A stretch of DNA of 34,009 bases. Origin: [Scytonema hofmanni] UTEX 2349. Lineage in GTDB: Bacteria > Cyanobacteriota > Cyanobacteriia > Cyanobacteriales > Nostocaceae. The stretch covers positions 2,481,437 through 2,515,445 of the forward strand of contig NZ_KK073768.1 in NCBI RefSeq assembly GCF_000582685.1. Direction: 5' to 3'. The translations under genes and the position numbers were made by a program. Below are positions 5,982 to 15,759 of the stretch, piece by piece (position 1 is the first letter of the stretch; every line of letters begins with the position of its first letter). The notes under the pieces are model-generated. The model did not search any database. It saw only the letters and a list, made by a program, of their open reading frames with translations, and had not been told where the DNA came from.

Positions 5982-8183
5982 ATGAATCGCGTTGCAACTA
6001 CTTCTAAAAAGAAACCTCCACGTTCTCTCAAAAGCGATCGCCGTCAATCGCCGAAAAAGTCTAAAGTAAATAATACAGGACTTTATCTCAGAGCAGTTAA
6101 AGATGCTTTTGTCAAGCTCAATCCTAAATCTGCAATCAAAAATCCAGTCATGTTTTTGGTTTGGGTAGGCACAATTATTACTCTTTTCGTCACGATTGAT
6201 CCTTACCTATTTGGACGAGTCCCAGGCGATAATTTACAACGTTTTAACGGCTTAATTACTGGGATTTTATTCTTTACGGTGTGGTTTGCCAATTTTGCCG
6301 AAGCCGTTGCCGAAGGACGCGGTAAAGCTCAAGCTGATGCTTTGCGCTCAACTCAATCAGAAACACTCGCTAGAAAACTCTCTCCCGATGGCTCAATTAC
6401 TGAAGTACCTTCCACCAGTCTCAGACAAAGTGATACTGTATATGTAGTTGCTGGTGATATCATTCCCGCCGATGGGGAAGTGATTATGGGTGTCGCTTCG
6501 GTGGATGAATCGGCAATTACTGGGGAATCTGCACCAGTATTGAAGGAATCAGGCTCGGATGTTGCAAGTTCAGTTACTGGTGGTACGCGGATTATTTCTG
6601 ATGAGTTAATTATCCGCATTACATCTGACCCAGGTAAAGGGTTTATTGACCGGATGATTGCTTTGGTGGAAGGTGCAGAACGCAGCAAAACACCGAATGA
6701 AATTGCTTTGACGGTGTTATTGGCAGTTTTGAGCTTGGTATTTTTATTTGTTGTGGTGACATTGCCAGCGATCGCCTTTTATGTCAAAAGTGAAATCAGC
6801 GTAGCAATTTTAATTGCTCTGTTGGTGGCTTTAATCCCCACAACCATCGGTGGTTTGCTGAGTGCGATCGGTATTGCCGGTATGGATCGAGTTGCCCAAT
6901 TTAATGTTATTGCTACTTCCGGACGAGCAGTAGAAGCCTGCGGTGACATTAACACTTTAGTTCTCGATAAAACGGGTACAATTACCCTTGGCAACCGCTT
7001 GGCAGAGGAATTTATCCCGATCAACGGTCACTCAATTGAGGAAATTGCCAGTGTAGCTTTGGCAGCTAGCATATTTGATGATACACCAGAAGGAAAATCG
7101 ATTGTCCGACTGGCAGAAAAGTTAGGGGCAGAAGTTAAATTTGATGCCAATCTGTCAGAACCAGTTGACTTTTCCGCCAAAACGCGCATGAGTGGTACTA
7201 ACTTGCCAGGAGGATATCAAGCAAGGAAGGGAGCAGTAGGAGCAATTCAGGGATTTGTGCGATCGCGAAGCGTGTCTGAAGGACAATCGCGAAGCGTGTC
7301 TGAAGGACAATCGCGAAGTGTGTCCGTTCGTGAAGCGTCTTTGGTAGGAGAAGGAGAATCACGTAACGGACAAGATTTCCGAGAACTTAACGCTGCTTAC
7401 GAAAAAGTTTCCCAACAGGGAGGTACACCCTTAGCCGTTTGTTTAGATCAGGAAATTTACGGCATCATCTATCTTAAAGATATTGTCAAACCAGGTCTTC
7501 GCGAGCGTTTTGACCAGTTGCGACGCATGGGTGTGCGTACTATCATGTTAACCGGCGACAACCGCATTACCGCTTCTGTAATTGCCCAAGAAGCTGGAGT
7601 TGATGACTTTATTGCCGAAGCGACACCAGAAGATAAAATTTCCGTAATTCAAGAAGAACAGGCAAAAGGCAAACTTGTAGCGATGACGGGGGACGGTACT
7701 AATGATGCTCCCGCTCTCGCTCAAGCAAATGTCGGGGTAGCAATGAATACAGGTACTCAGGCAGCCAAAGAAGCCGCAAACATGGTAGATTTGGACTCTG
7801 ATCCTACCAAGCTAATTGATATCGTTTCTATTGGTAAACAATTGCTGATAACTCGTGGAGCATTGACTACATTTTCCCTCGCTAATGATATTGCTAAATA
7901 TTTTGCGATTATCCCAGTGCTATTTGCTACTGCTAATCTGCAAAGTTTGAATATCATGAAATTGACGAGTATTAATTCTGCAATACTGTCAGCGCTGATT
8001 TACAATGCTCTAATTATTCCAGCTTTGATTCCTTTGGCGTTACGGGGTGTGAAGTTTAGACCGCTAACTGCTAATGAATTGCTACAACGTAATATCTTTA
8101 TTTATGGGTTGGGTGGGGTGATTGCACCATTTATTGCAATTAAATTGATTGACATGTTGATTACGGTGGTAGGTTTAGCGTGA
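5982..8183 (+). CDS. kdpB: Potassium-transporting P-type ATPase subunit B
   Basis: KdpB is the ATP-hydrolysing subunit of the Kdp pump. The phosphorylated Asp lies in DKTGT (Asp329 from the chosen start). TGES is at about 180 and MTGDGTNDAPALAQANVG forms the hinge motif. ATG 5982 (MNRVATTSKKKPP) is preferred because codons upstream come from the heptamer array; initiation at 5913 in the same frame is possible. This start gives 734 residues, longer than the usual 680-700. Part of the excess is an insert in the nucleotide-binding domain, RSVSEGQ repeated, encoded by a 24-bp DNA repeat at 7263-7330. It lies between GAIQGFV and the AYEKVSQQGGTPLAV segment, so it probably forms a surface loop. Confidence 0.95.
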   Translation: MNRVATTSKKKPPRSLKSDRRQSPKKSKVNNTGLYLRAVKDAFVKLNPKSAIKNPVMFLVWVGTIITLFVTIDPYLFGRVPGDNLQRFNGLITGILFFTVWFANFAEAVAEGRGKAQADALRSTQSETLARKLSPDGSITEVPSTSLRQSDTVYVVAGDIIPADGEVIMGVASVDESAITGESAPVLKESGSDVASSVTGGTRIISDELIIRITSDPGKGFIDRMIALVEGAERSKTPNEIALTVLLAVLSLVFLFVVVTLPAIAFYVKSEISVAILIALLVALIPTTIGGLLSAIGIAGMDRVAQFNVIATSGRAVEACGDINTLVLDKTGTITLGNRLAEEFIPINGHSIEEIASVALAASIFDDTPEGKSIVRLAEKLGAEVKFDANLSEPVDFSAKTRMSGTNLPGGYQARKGAVGAIQGFVRSRSVSEGQSRSVSEGQSRSVSVREASLVGEGESRNGQDFRELNAAYEKVSQQGGTPLAVCLDQEIYGIIYLKDIVKPGLRERFDQLRRMGVRTIMLTGDNRITASVIAQEAGVDDFIAEATPEDKISVIQEEQAKGKLVAMTGDGTNDAPALAQANVGVAMNTGTQAAKEAANMVDLDSDPTKLIDIVSIGKQLLITRGALTTFSLANDIAKYFAIIPVLFATANLQSLNIMKLTSINSAILSALIYNALIIPALIPLALRGVKFRPLTANELLQRNIFIYGLGGVIAPFIAIKLIDMLITVVGLA
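7263..7330 (+). repeat. In-frame 24-bp repeat inside kdpB
   Basis: Two exact copies of a 24-bp unit beginning TCGCGAAGCGTGTCTGAAGG lie at 7263-7286 and 7287-7310. A third, diverged partial copy follows. The unit is a multiple of three and encodes SRSVSEGQ. Related GCGAAGC/GCTTCGC words occur in intergenic repeats at 12785 and 13028. Confidence 0.85.
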
Positions 8184-8197
8184 GGCTTGATTTGTTG

Positions 8198-8317
8198 ATT
8201 GTAGAGGTGTTGTAATTAATATCTCTACAATTATTAAGAAAACGAACCGCCTTCTGGTGCGTCGGCTTCTGCCAACGCGTTAGCGTCTCCCCTTCTCCCA
8301 AAGGGAGAGGCTAACGC
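8198..8317. repeat. Palindromic repeats between kdpB and kdpF/G
   Basis: ATTGTAGAG at 8198-8206 pairs with CTCTACAAT at 8223-8231. A second palindrome pairs GCGTTAGC (8277-8284) with GCTAACGC (8310-8317) around a G/C-rich core. Both resemble dispersed cyanobacterial repeats. As RNA hairpins they could protect or tune the operon message. Confidence 0.6.
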
Positions 8318-8359
8318 CAAGGGAGAAGGACGCCAAGAACGCCAAGAAAGAAGGAAGTT

Positions 8360-8629
8360 ATGAGAAGAGTTAATTTACAATATAAATTTTTGGCAATGGA
8401 TGCAGTACAGGCGTTTTTGTATGTTTGGTGGCAATGGTATAAACAAAAATTGCCCCTCGTTGTTTTTATTGTCCTGTGTTTGAATTTGGTCATTGCTCCA
8501 GTTGTTTACGCTGCTGGTGATGGCAATTTGGAACGTCGTTCGGCTTGGGCGATCGGCATTTTAGGATTTGTAATTCTGGGACTTATAATTTACTTGTTTG
8601 ATGTCATTTTTCGCCCCGAACGCTATTAA
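8360..8629 (+). CDS. kdpF: KdpF-like small membrane subunit (called KdpG in Anabaena)
   Basis: An 89-residue protein with two hydrophobic segments, near residues 32-52 and 65-83. The C-terminal part, IGILGFVILGLIIYLFDVIF followed by RPERY, resembles KdpF, the roughly 30-residue peptide that stabilises the Kdp complex. This copy carries about 55 extra N-terminal residues. A gene at this place, between kdpB and kdpC, has been called kdpG in Anabaena. AAGGAAG just before ATG 8360 supports the start. The first membrane segment ends in VVYAAGDG, which could be read as a signal-peptide cleavage region, but retention as an anchor is equally possible. Confidence 0.75.
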   Translation: MRRVNLQYKFLAMDAVQAFLYVWWQWYKQKLPLVVFIVLCLNLVIAPVVYAAGDGNLERRSAWAIGILGFVILGLIIYLFDVIFRPERY

Positions 8630-8682
8630 TACCGCGACCTAAAAATTGAAGTAAATAAATATTAGAGGTTTTCAAAAAAATT

Positions 8683-9288
8683 ATGTCTATTGTGAGAGAA
8701 GCTATCAGAGCAATTCGCATTACTTTGGTTCTCTGGTTGCTGACAGCAATTATTTATCCTTTATTTATTCTTTTGATAGCTCAAATACCCTTACTTCAAG
8801 AAAAGGCTAATGGCAGTATCATACATAATTTCAAAGATGAACCAATTGGTTCGGCTTTGGTTGGACAACAGTTCAGAGATGAGCGCTATTTTCATGGTCG
8901 TCCCAGTACGGTGAGATATAGCCAAGGAAAACAAGCCAAACCAACCGGTATATCTGGTGCAAGCAATCTCGCTCCCAGTAATCCAGAATTGCTCAAACGA
9001 ATTGTAGAGCAAGCAAATCAACTCAAAGACGAGAATATTCAACCACTCGCCGATTTAATTTATACATCTGGTTCGGGTTTAGACCCACACATATCACTAA
9101 AAGCAGCGCGGGAGCAGTTAGATCGAGTTGCTCGCGCTCGTAGTGTCCGAGAAGATGAAATACGTCCTTTAATTGATAAGTATACCGATAAAAGATTTTT
9201 AGGGATTTTTGGAGAGCCTGGAGTTAATGTTTTACGATTGAATTATGCTCTCGACCTCCAAGAACTTAATCGTAGGCAAAATCAATAA
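8683..9288 (+). CDS. kdpC: Potassium-transporting ATPase subunit C
   Basis: KdpC is the single-span accessory subunit of the Kdp pump, thought to help nucleotide binding or complex assembly. The 201-residue protein has one membrane span at about 12-35, then the family signature FHGRPSTVRYS and ASNLAPSNPELL. It ends with the conserved region in which SGSGLDPHIS is followed by RPLIDKYTDKRFLGIFGEPG. The length is typical. An AGAGG lies about 13 bases before ATG 8683. The gene closes the pump part of the operon, with a repeat array and then kdpD behind it. Confidence 0.95.
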   Translation: MSIVREAIRAIRITLVLWLLTAIIYPLFILLIAQIPLLQEKANGSIIHNFKDEPIGSALVGQQFRDERYFHGRPSTVRYSQGKQAKPTGISGASNLAPSNPELLKRIVEQANQLKDENIQPLADLIYTSGSGLDPHISLKAAREQLDRVARARSVREDEIRPLIDKYTDKRFLGIFGEPGVNVLRLNYALDLQELNRRQNQ

Positions 9289-9290
9289 AT

Positions 9291-9567
9291 GATAGTGGAT
9301 AGTGGGTAGTGGTTGGTGGATAGTGGATAGTGGATAGTGGTTAGTGATTAGTGGATAGGTTAACCAACAACTATCAACCAACAACTATCAACCAACAACT
9401 ATCAACTATCAACCAACAACCAACAACCAGCAACCAACAACCAACAACCAGCAACTATCAACCAACAACTATCAACCAACAACTAACAACCAACAACTAA
9501 CAACCAACAACCAACAACCAGCAACTATCAACCAACAACTATCAACTAACCACCATCCACTAACAAC
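9291..9567. repeat. Long repeat array between kdpC and kdpD
   Basis: The left part (to about 9360) is made of GATAGTGG-type units. The right part is made of AACCAACAACTATC-type units, largely the reverse complement of the first. The two halves could fold into a long stem in DNA or in the operon transcript. The array fills the whole kdpC-kdpD gap and stops a few bases before the kdpD start, leaving no visible ribosome binding site. Confidence 0.85.
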
Positions 9568-9570
9568 TTT

Positions 9571-10722
9571 ATGAGCACTGAACTTTCAAATTCTGGAAGT
9601 TATTATCCTATACGTTCGGCGCGACGGGGCAAACATAAAATATTTATTGGTATGGCTCCTGGGGTGGGCAAAACCTACCGGATGTTGGAAGAAGGACATG
9701 CGCTCAAACACGAGGGAATTGATGTTGTCGTTGGGCTTTTGGAAACCCACGGACGTAAGGAAACGGCAGAAAAAGCGCAAGGGTTAGAAATAATACCCCG
9801 GAAGGAAATTATTCGCAGCGGATTGACTTTGACGGAAATGGATACGGATGCAATTTTAGCGCGATCGCCTCAGCTAGTATTAATTGATGAACTCGCACAT
9901 ACCAATGTCCCAGGTCAAGAACGCGAAAAACGCTACCAAGATGTAGAAATAATTTTGGCAGCAGGCATTGATGTATACTCCACAATGAATATTCAACATT
10001 TGGAAAGTCTCAATGACCTGGTAGCGCGAATTACTGGGGTGATAGTTCGAGAACGGGTTCCCGACCCCATTTTAGACGAAGCAAATCAAATTGTTGTTAT
10101 AGATGTAACACCAGAAACTCTGCAAGAACGGTTGCGAGAAGGTAAAATTTATGCACAGCCAAAAATCCAACAATCCCTCGATAATTTCTTCCAACGTCGC
10201 AATCTAATAGCTTTGCGGGAATTGGCTTTGCGGGAAGTAGCAGACAACATCGAAGAAGATGCGATCGCTTCCACCCTCCCAGGACAATTCTGTAATATTC
10301 ACGAACGGGTTTTGGTGTGTGTATCCACCTATCCCAATTCAGTACAATTATTGCGTCGAGGAGCTAGGCTTGCTAATTATATGAATGCCCCTCTTTTTAC
10401 TGTGTTTGTCAAAGAAAAAGACCGCTTCCTCACCAAAGAGGAAAGTTTATATATTGAAACTTGTGAGAAACTGTGTAAAGAATTTGCAGGAAGTTTTATT
10501 CATATCAGTAGTAATGATGTGGCTGGTGCGATCGCAGAAGTGGCGAAACAATATCGCATCACCCAGATTGTAATTGGCGAAAGTCAGCGATCGCGCTGGC
10601 AAATACTCTGGAAAGGGTCTTTAACACAAAATTTGGTGCGCTTGCTCAAAAACGTTGATTTACATATAATTGGCACTGAAAAAAACAATGAAAAATTGTC
10701 ACCCCAGATAAACAAAGGATGA
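9571..10722 (+). CDS. kdpD: Short KdpD: sensor domain and USP domain without histidine kinase
   Basis: In most bacteria KdpD is a roughly 900-residue histidine kinase. This 383-residue form has only the N-terminal KdpD domain and a universal-stress-protein-like domain (about 245-375). Walker A is GMAPGVGKT (27-35) and Walker B is LVLIDELAHTNVPG (about 102-115). No membrane spans, His box or ATPase domain follow, and no kdpE is in the window. Short KdpD proteins of this type are known in Anabaena, so this is probably the natural form and not a truncation. It could bind nucleotide or a second messenger and act through another kinase or on the pump itself. The start follows a repeat array. Confidence 0.9.
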   Translation: MSTELSNSGSYYPIRSARRGKHKIFIGMAPGVGKTYRMLEEGHALKHEGIDVVVGLLETHGRKETAEKAQGLEIIPRKEIIRSGLTLTEMDTDAILARSPQLVLIDELAHTNVPGQEREKRYQDVEIILAAGIDVYSTMNIQHLESLNDLVARITGVIVRERVPDPILDEANQIVVIDVTPETLQERLREGKIYAQPKIQQSLDNFFQRRNLIALRELALREVADNIEEDAIASTLPGQFCNIHERVLVCVSTYPNSVQLLRRGARLANYMNAPLFTVFVKEKDRFLTKEESLYIETCEKLCKEFAGSFIHISSNDVAGAIAEVAKQYRITQIVIGESQRSRWQILWKGSLTQNLVRLLKNVDLHIIGTEKNNEKLSPQINKG

Positions 10723-10788
10723 GGTTCACATAATTATCAGCGTCCATCTGCGTACCCTGCGGTTAAAAATCCTTTCATCCAAAATAAA

Positions 10789-12027
10789 ATGACTTATGTA
10801 ATCGGTTTAATAAGTGGCACCTCCGTTGATGGTATAGACGCTGCCTTAGTAGATATTTCCGGCACAGATTTGGATCTGAAAATTGAGTTGTTAGCTGGTG
10901 TTACATATCCCTACCCAGTTGAACTTAGAGAACGAATTTTAGCAGTTTGTGCAGGAGAGAGCATCTCAATGGCAGAATTGGCAGAATTAGATGATGCGAT
11001 CGCCCTCGTTTTTGCCCAAGCTGCCCAAAATATCCAAAACGGTCACGAACCAGCCTCTTTGATTGGCTCCCACGGTCAAACAGTTTACCACCGACCACCT
11101 GGGGGAGAGGGGAGGAGAGGGAGAGGGGGGGAGGGGGAGACAAGGGGACAAGGGGGAATTTCTTCCTCAACTACAGACGCGATTAATCGCGTCTCTACAC
11201 AACCTCTAGGTTACAGCCTACAACTCGGACGCGGTGCTGTAATTGCTCATCTGACAGGTATTACCACTATCAGTAACTTTCGCGTCGCTGATATTGCCGC
11301 AGGTGGTCAAGGTGCGCCCCTCGTACCGAGAGTCGATGCTTATTTGCTCAGTCATCCTCAAGAAGGGCGTTGTATTCAAAATATTGGTGGTATTGGTAAT
11401 CTTGCTTACATACCACCTCGTCGTGACAACTGGCTAGAAAAAATTCTCGGTTGGGATACAGGACCAGGAAACAGCCTGTTAGATTTGGCGGTAGAGCATT
11501 TAACTGCTGGTGAAAAAAAATACGATGAAAACGGTAACTGGGCAGCCAGTGGCACACCCTGCCATCCATTGGTAGAACAATGGCTAAATCAAGACTACTT
11601 TCATTTACCGCCGCCTAAATCCACTGGTAGAGAGTTATTCGGCGTTGATTACCTGCATCAGTGTTTAAAAGACGCAGAAATATACCAACTCAGTTCTGCT
11701 GACCTGCTAGCAACTCTTACCGAACTAACCGCAGCTTCAATTGTTCACAATTACCAGACATTTCTGCCGCAAATGCCACAGCAAGTATTTTTATGTGGTG
11801 GGGGTAGTCGCAATCTTTATTTGAAACATCGGTTGCAGATTTTATTACAATCAATCCCCGTATTAACCACAAATGAAGTCGGGTTAAGTGCCGATTTTAA
11901 AGAAGCGATCGCCTTCGCAGTTTTAGCTTATTGGCGAAACTTAGGCATCCCCGGCAACCTCCCAGCAGCCACAGGCGCCAGTCAAGAAGTTCTTTTAGGA
12001 GAAGTTTGCCTAGGAACTAGGAACTAG
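10789..12027 (+). CDS. anmK: Anhydro-N-acetylmuramic acid kinase
   Basis: AnmK phosphorylates and opens 1,6-anhydro-MurNAc during recycling of cell-wall fragments, giving MurNAc-6-phosphate. The N-terminal ATP-binding signature GLISGTSVDGIDAALVD is clear. GSHGQTVYHRPP, FRVADIAAGGQGAPLVP, WDTGPGNSLLDL and FLCGGGSRNLYL follow. The protein is 412 residues against about 370-385 in relatives. The excess is an insert of about 34 residues (GEGRRGRGGEGETRG and onward) between HRPP and LGYSLQLGRG, encoded by a purine-rich repeat plus a 20-bp palindrome. The insert keeps the frame and lies in a loop. The gene starts 66 bp after kdpD and may be co-transcribed with it, although the functions are unrelated. 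Confidence 0.94.
   Translation: MTYVIGLISGTSVDGIDAALVDISGTDLDLKIELLAGVTYPYPVELRERILAVCAGESISMAELAELDDAIALVFAQAAQNIQNGHEPASLIGSHGQTVYHRPPGGEGRRGRGGEGETRGQGGISSSTTDAINRVSTQPLGYSLQLGRGAVIAHLTGITTISNFRVADIAAGGQGAPLVPRVDAYLLSHPQEGRCIQNIGGIGNLAYIPPRRDNWLEKILGWDTGPGNSLLDLAVEHLTAGEKKYDENGNWAASGTPCHPLVEQWLNQDYFHLPPPKSTGRELFGVDYLHQCLKDAEIYQLSSADLLATLTELTAASIVHNYQTFLPQMPQQVFLCGGGSRNLYLKHRLQILLQSIPVLTTNEVGLSADFKEAIAFAVLAYWRNLGIPGNLPAATGASQEVLLGEVCLGTRN
11101..11203 (+). repeat. In-frame repeat insert in anmK, with a 20-bp palindrome
   Basis: A GGGGGAGAGG/GGGGACAA-type purine tract (11101-11157) is followed by the exact palindrome AGACGCGATTAATCGCGTCT at 11175-11194, flanked by CTAC and CTACA. This palindrome belongs to the GTAGAGACG family scattered in the window. 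Two repeat types seem to have landed in one loop of AnmK. Confidence 0.85.
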
Positions 12028-12049
12028 GGCGTGTTTTCGCTCCTAACCG

Positions 12050-12132
12050 ACACCCTAAAGGGTGTGGCTATACGAGCCAAGCCCACCTTCGTGGGCTAAA
12101 ATCCTTCTTTATTAGCCCACGTAGGTGGGCTT
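12050..12132. repeat. Hairpins and long inverted repeat after anmK
   Basis: ACACCCT/AGGGTGT form a stem at 12050-12065. A 20-base arm at 12079-12098 pairs with 12113-12132 with one mismatch. Each arm is itself a small AGCCCAC/GTGGGCT palindrome. This looks like a widespread cyanobacterial repeat and not a gene. No protein-coding frame is supported between 12028 and 12281. Confidence 0.7.
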
Positions 12133-12143
12133 TGTTTCTGTAG

Positions 12144-12170
12144 CCCCAGGCTTCCAGCCTGAGGGGTTTT
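12144..12170 (+). terminator. Possible intrinsic terminator downstream of anmK
   Basis: CCCCAGGCT (12144-12152) pairs with AGCCTGAGGGG (12156-12166) with one bulged A, and TTTT follows. It sits 117 bp past the anmK stop. The T-run is short, and the stem also looks like part of the repeat cluster. Confidence 0.4.
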
Positions 12171-12281
12171 CGGAGAGCGAAAATACTAGGAATAAATTCT
12201 TCCTAGTCTCTCAAACCGTCCCCCACTCCCCACACAGCGGCTATACTGTACTGAATTTGCACTCGGCAAGGAGCGTACAAG

Positions 12282-12728
12282 GTGGCTCATACTTTTTTAT
12301 TAGAACCAGGACGCTGGACGATGCAAGGAAGTTGGCTCGAACGTAACGGAATGCCAATTAGCGTCAAGGGTATGACTTTGGTAGCTTGGAATCGAGATAA
12401 CTGGTTCACGATGGCAACAAAGCTGATTTTTATAGATAGCGATCGCCCTGACATTTCTTTCCTCTATAAAGGGCGTCTTGATGATGGAGAGCGTCAGTAT
12501 ACTTTTTTACTCCAGCATAATCTTTTGGGGCAGATTGAAGGTGAAGGTTGGATTGCTCAAGATACAATTGTGCAGCGTTATTGGGTATTAAGCGATCGCG
12601 AACGTCGCAGTGGCTTTGAAACCCTACACCGCATAAATAATGATAGCTACTACCTAACCAGTGGCATCCTTGCCGGTCATTTTTTAACTAGCACAATGGA
12701 AGCGAACTTAGAGCGTAAGCCGACATAA
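12282..12728 (+). CDS. Conserved-looking cyanobacterial protein of unknown function
   Basis: A 148-residue soluble protein starting at GTG 12282. AAGGAG at 12268-12273 with an 8-base gap supports this start over others. It begins MAHTFLLEPGRWTMQGSWLE and contains several beta-strand-like stretches (GMTLVAWNRDNWFTM; RQYTFLLQHNLLGQIEGEGW; DTIVQRYWVLSD). That suggests a lipocalin-like or similar small barrel. There is no signal peptide or membrane span. I do not recognise a named family; the look is of a conserved hypothetical protein. Neighbours give no clue to function. Confidence 0.75.
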   Translation: MAHTFLLEPGRWTMQGSWLERNGMPISVKGMTLVAWNRDNWFTMATKLIFIDSDRPDISFLYKGRLDDGERQYTFLLQHNLLGQIEGEGWIAQDTIVQRYWVLSDRERRSGFETLHRINNDSYYLTSGILAGHFLTSTMEANLERKPT

Positions 12729-12770
12729 TTGGGCAATGGTGTTAAAGATTTTTAGTACTGATTTTAAACC

Positions 12771-12895
12771 TGTAGAGACGCGTTAGCGAAGCGGGACGAA
12801 GTTCAATTTCGCGTCTCTACACTCGTATTGTGGGTTTAATATCATATCCGGTAAATTACTGACAATGTAAAGACGTTCCGGCGGAACGTCTCTAC
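12771..12895. repeat. GTAGAGACG-type palindromes in a gene-free gap
   Basis: The gap 12729-13060 has no gene. GTAGAGACGCG (12772-12782) pairs with CGCGTCTCTAC (12810-12820). AGACGTTCC (12871-12879) pairs with GGAACGTCT (12883-12891). Both belong to one dispersed family that shares the GTAGAGACG...CGTCTCTAC ends and varies in the core. The rest, to 13060, is plain sequence with a GCGAGCTTCGCTAACGC repeat fragment near 13028. Confidence 0.75.
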
Positions 12896-13060
12896 GACGG
12901 TTGCGATGTTTTTATTACTGTTAATTAAACAGACATGATATAACTTAACGGTATTCTATTACAAACCATTGCCGATTAAAATAAACGGCGACCAATAGTA
13001 TGGGTGTGGGTGAAGCGATGCCTTGGGCGAGCTTCGCTAACGCACCTCAATCCAACAATA

Positions 13061-13318
13061 TTAACCTATCGTCCAATCTTCAATTGTTAAATTCGGAATT
13101 TTGGTAAAATCCTTGTGGTTGCGTGTAACTACAATACCATTTACCGAAAGAGCGATCGCGGCAATTCGCAAATCTCGCGTACCAACACGGATTTTTTGAC
13201 GAACTAAATCCTTATAACAAGTGTCAGCATCATGGGTGAAATCAAGCACGTTGATGCTCTTGAAATCGTCCAATGTATCCTGTAGCTTTGCATAAGCTGA
13301 CACTAATGTGTCAAGCAC
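13061..13318 (-). pseudogene. PIN-domain (VapC-like) toxin with an internal deletion
   Basis: GTG at 13318, overlapping the antitoxin stop, begins (M)LDT, the usual VapC opening with its first catalytic Asp. The next residues are LVSAYAKLQDTLDDF, which in full-length relatives comes some 50 residues later. The C-terminal half is intact: VRQKIRVGTRDLRIAAIALS and VVTRNHKDFTKIPNLTIEDW carry the later acidic residues. At 85 residues instead of about 135-140, it lacks the middle of the fold, including the conserved Glu. It is probably inactive as a ribonuclease. A longer reading from 13351 would only add residues from the antitoxin's own sequence in another frame. Confidence 0.75.
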
Positions 13319-13667
13319 GGTAATATTCCTCCATTTCGGCATCAAGTTCACGGCGATCAGCTTCTATATAAGCCTGCACCTCATTAAAAAGTGGATTATC
13401 TTTATACATACCAGCAAATTTCATCCAAGGATGTTCGGCTTTGGGAGGTTCGATTTCGATAGAGACGATTTCGGCTTTCGCTAAACGCTCAGTCAAACCC
13501 TCATATAAACTTGTTAAAGCTTCTTCTTTAGTAGCACCTATGGCTTGACAATCTGGTAAACCTATCACTGTCGCCAGAACCCTACCATCTTCTTGATTTT
13601 CAATTAGCACATCGTAACTAAACTGAGACGGCTTTTTGCTTGGAGATGTTAAAAGAGATAAATTCAT
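13311..13667 (-). CDS. HicB-like antitoxin partner of the PIN toxin
   Basis: A 118-residue protein. Its middle (SYDVLIENQEDGRVLATVIG, then LPDCQAIGATKEEALTSLY, about 18-60) has the partial RNase H-like fold of HicB-type antitoxins. The charged C-terminal helix ends DAEMEEYYRA and would wrap the toxin. It lies directly upstream of the PIN gene and overlaps its start by 8 bases, the usual antitoxin-then-toxin order. A GAGG about 10 bases before ATG 13667 supports the start. The antitoxin is whole while the toxin is deleted, so the locus is probably a dead or immunity-only toxin-antitoxin module. Confidence 0.8.
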   Translation of the reverse strand: MNLSLLTSPSKKPSQFSYDVLIENQEDGRVLATVIGLPDCQAIGATKEEALTSLYEGLTERLAKAEIVSIEIEPPKAEHPWMKFAGMYKDNPLFNEVQAYIEADRRELDAEMEEYYRA

Positions 13668-14205
13668 TTCTATTGTTTACCTCAAAGGTTATCTTGATTC
13701 TAACTTCCATAAAGGTATATTACGCCGCCTCCTTACTGAGCAAAACAAAGAATCTTATACTAAGTACAGTTTTGCGTAAGAACTAGCGCGTTTTTTAACG
13801 CAAAGGAACGCGGAGGTAAGCGCAAAGTGACGCAGAGTTTTTGTAATAAATTTTCGTCATGAATTAATGCTCTTCTGTACTAAGTTGCCTTCTGTCGTAC
13901 TAGTTTGGTGTTGATGAGATTGCTTCCCGACATGTAGTGACCGTCGCAATGACAGATGCTATTTTTGAGCGCAACTTGGTATTACTATTGCAAGATCCCT
14001 ACAATAGCTTTCAAGAAGTAATTTAGTAGCTTTGATCAAGATGAAGATTGGGTAAAATAAATTAGAATCAAAGTTCGGAATAGTACCAAATCTAAAAGTA
14101 AATATACTAATCGATTTTTTTGATTCAACTTTCAAAACCGTATACTTACTTGTCCAAAGTATAGGTATTACACCCGATTGTAGTTCTATTAAAGTCGAAT
14201 TTTTT
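13668..14205. other. Gene-free region with repeat fragments
   Basis: No convincing gene. It contains CGCAAAGGAACGCGGAGG-type repeat sequence (about 13798-13838) and a GATTGCTTCC...GTCGCAATGAC fragment (13918-13953) shared with the interior of the xisH insertion. An AT-rich leader for the kinase at 14206 follows. A minus-strand frame at 13959-14222 overlaps that start and looks random. Confidence 0.55.

Positions 14206-15759
<1,554 letters not shown>

Noticed and set aside
9291..9567. Possible CRISPR array
   Set aside because: The repeats are short and directly tandem, with no unique spacers of constant length; no cas genes are near.
12125..12346. A 73-codon plus-strand frame after anmK
   Set aside because: It is made of hairpin repeats and overlaps the better supported gene at 12282, which has its own ribosome binding site.
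13311..13351. Longer PIN-toxin start at 13351
   Set aside because: The extra residues are encoded by the antitoxin's own 3' end in another frame; GTG 13318 gives the family-like LDT start.
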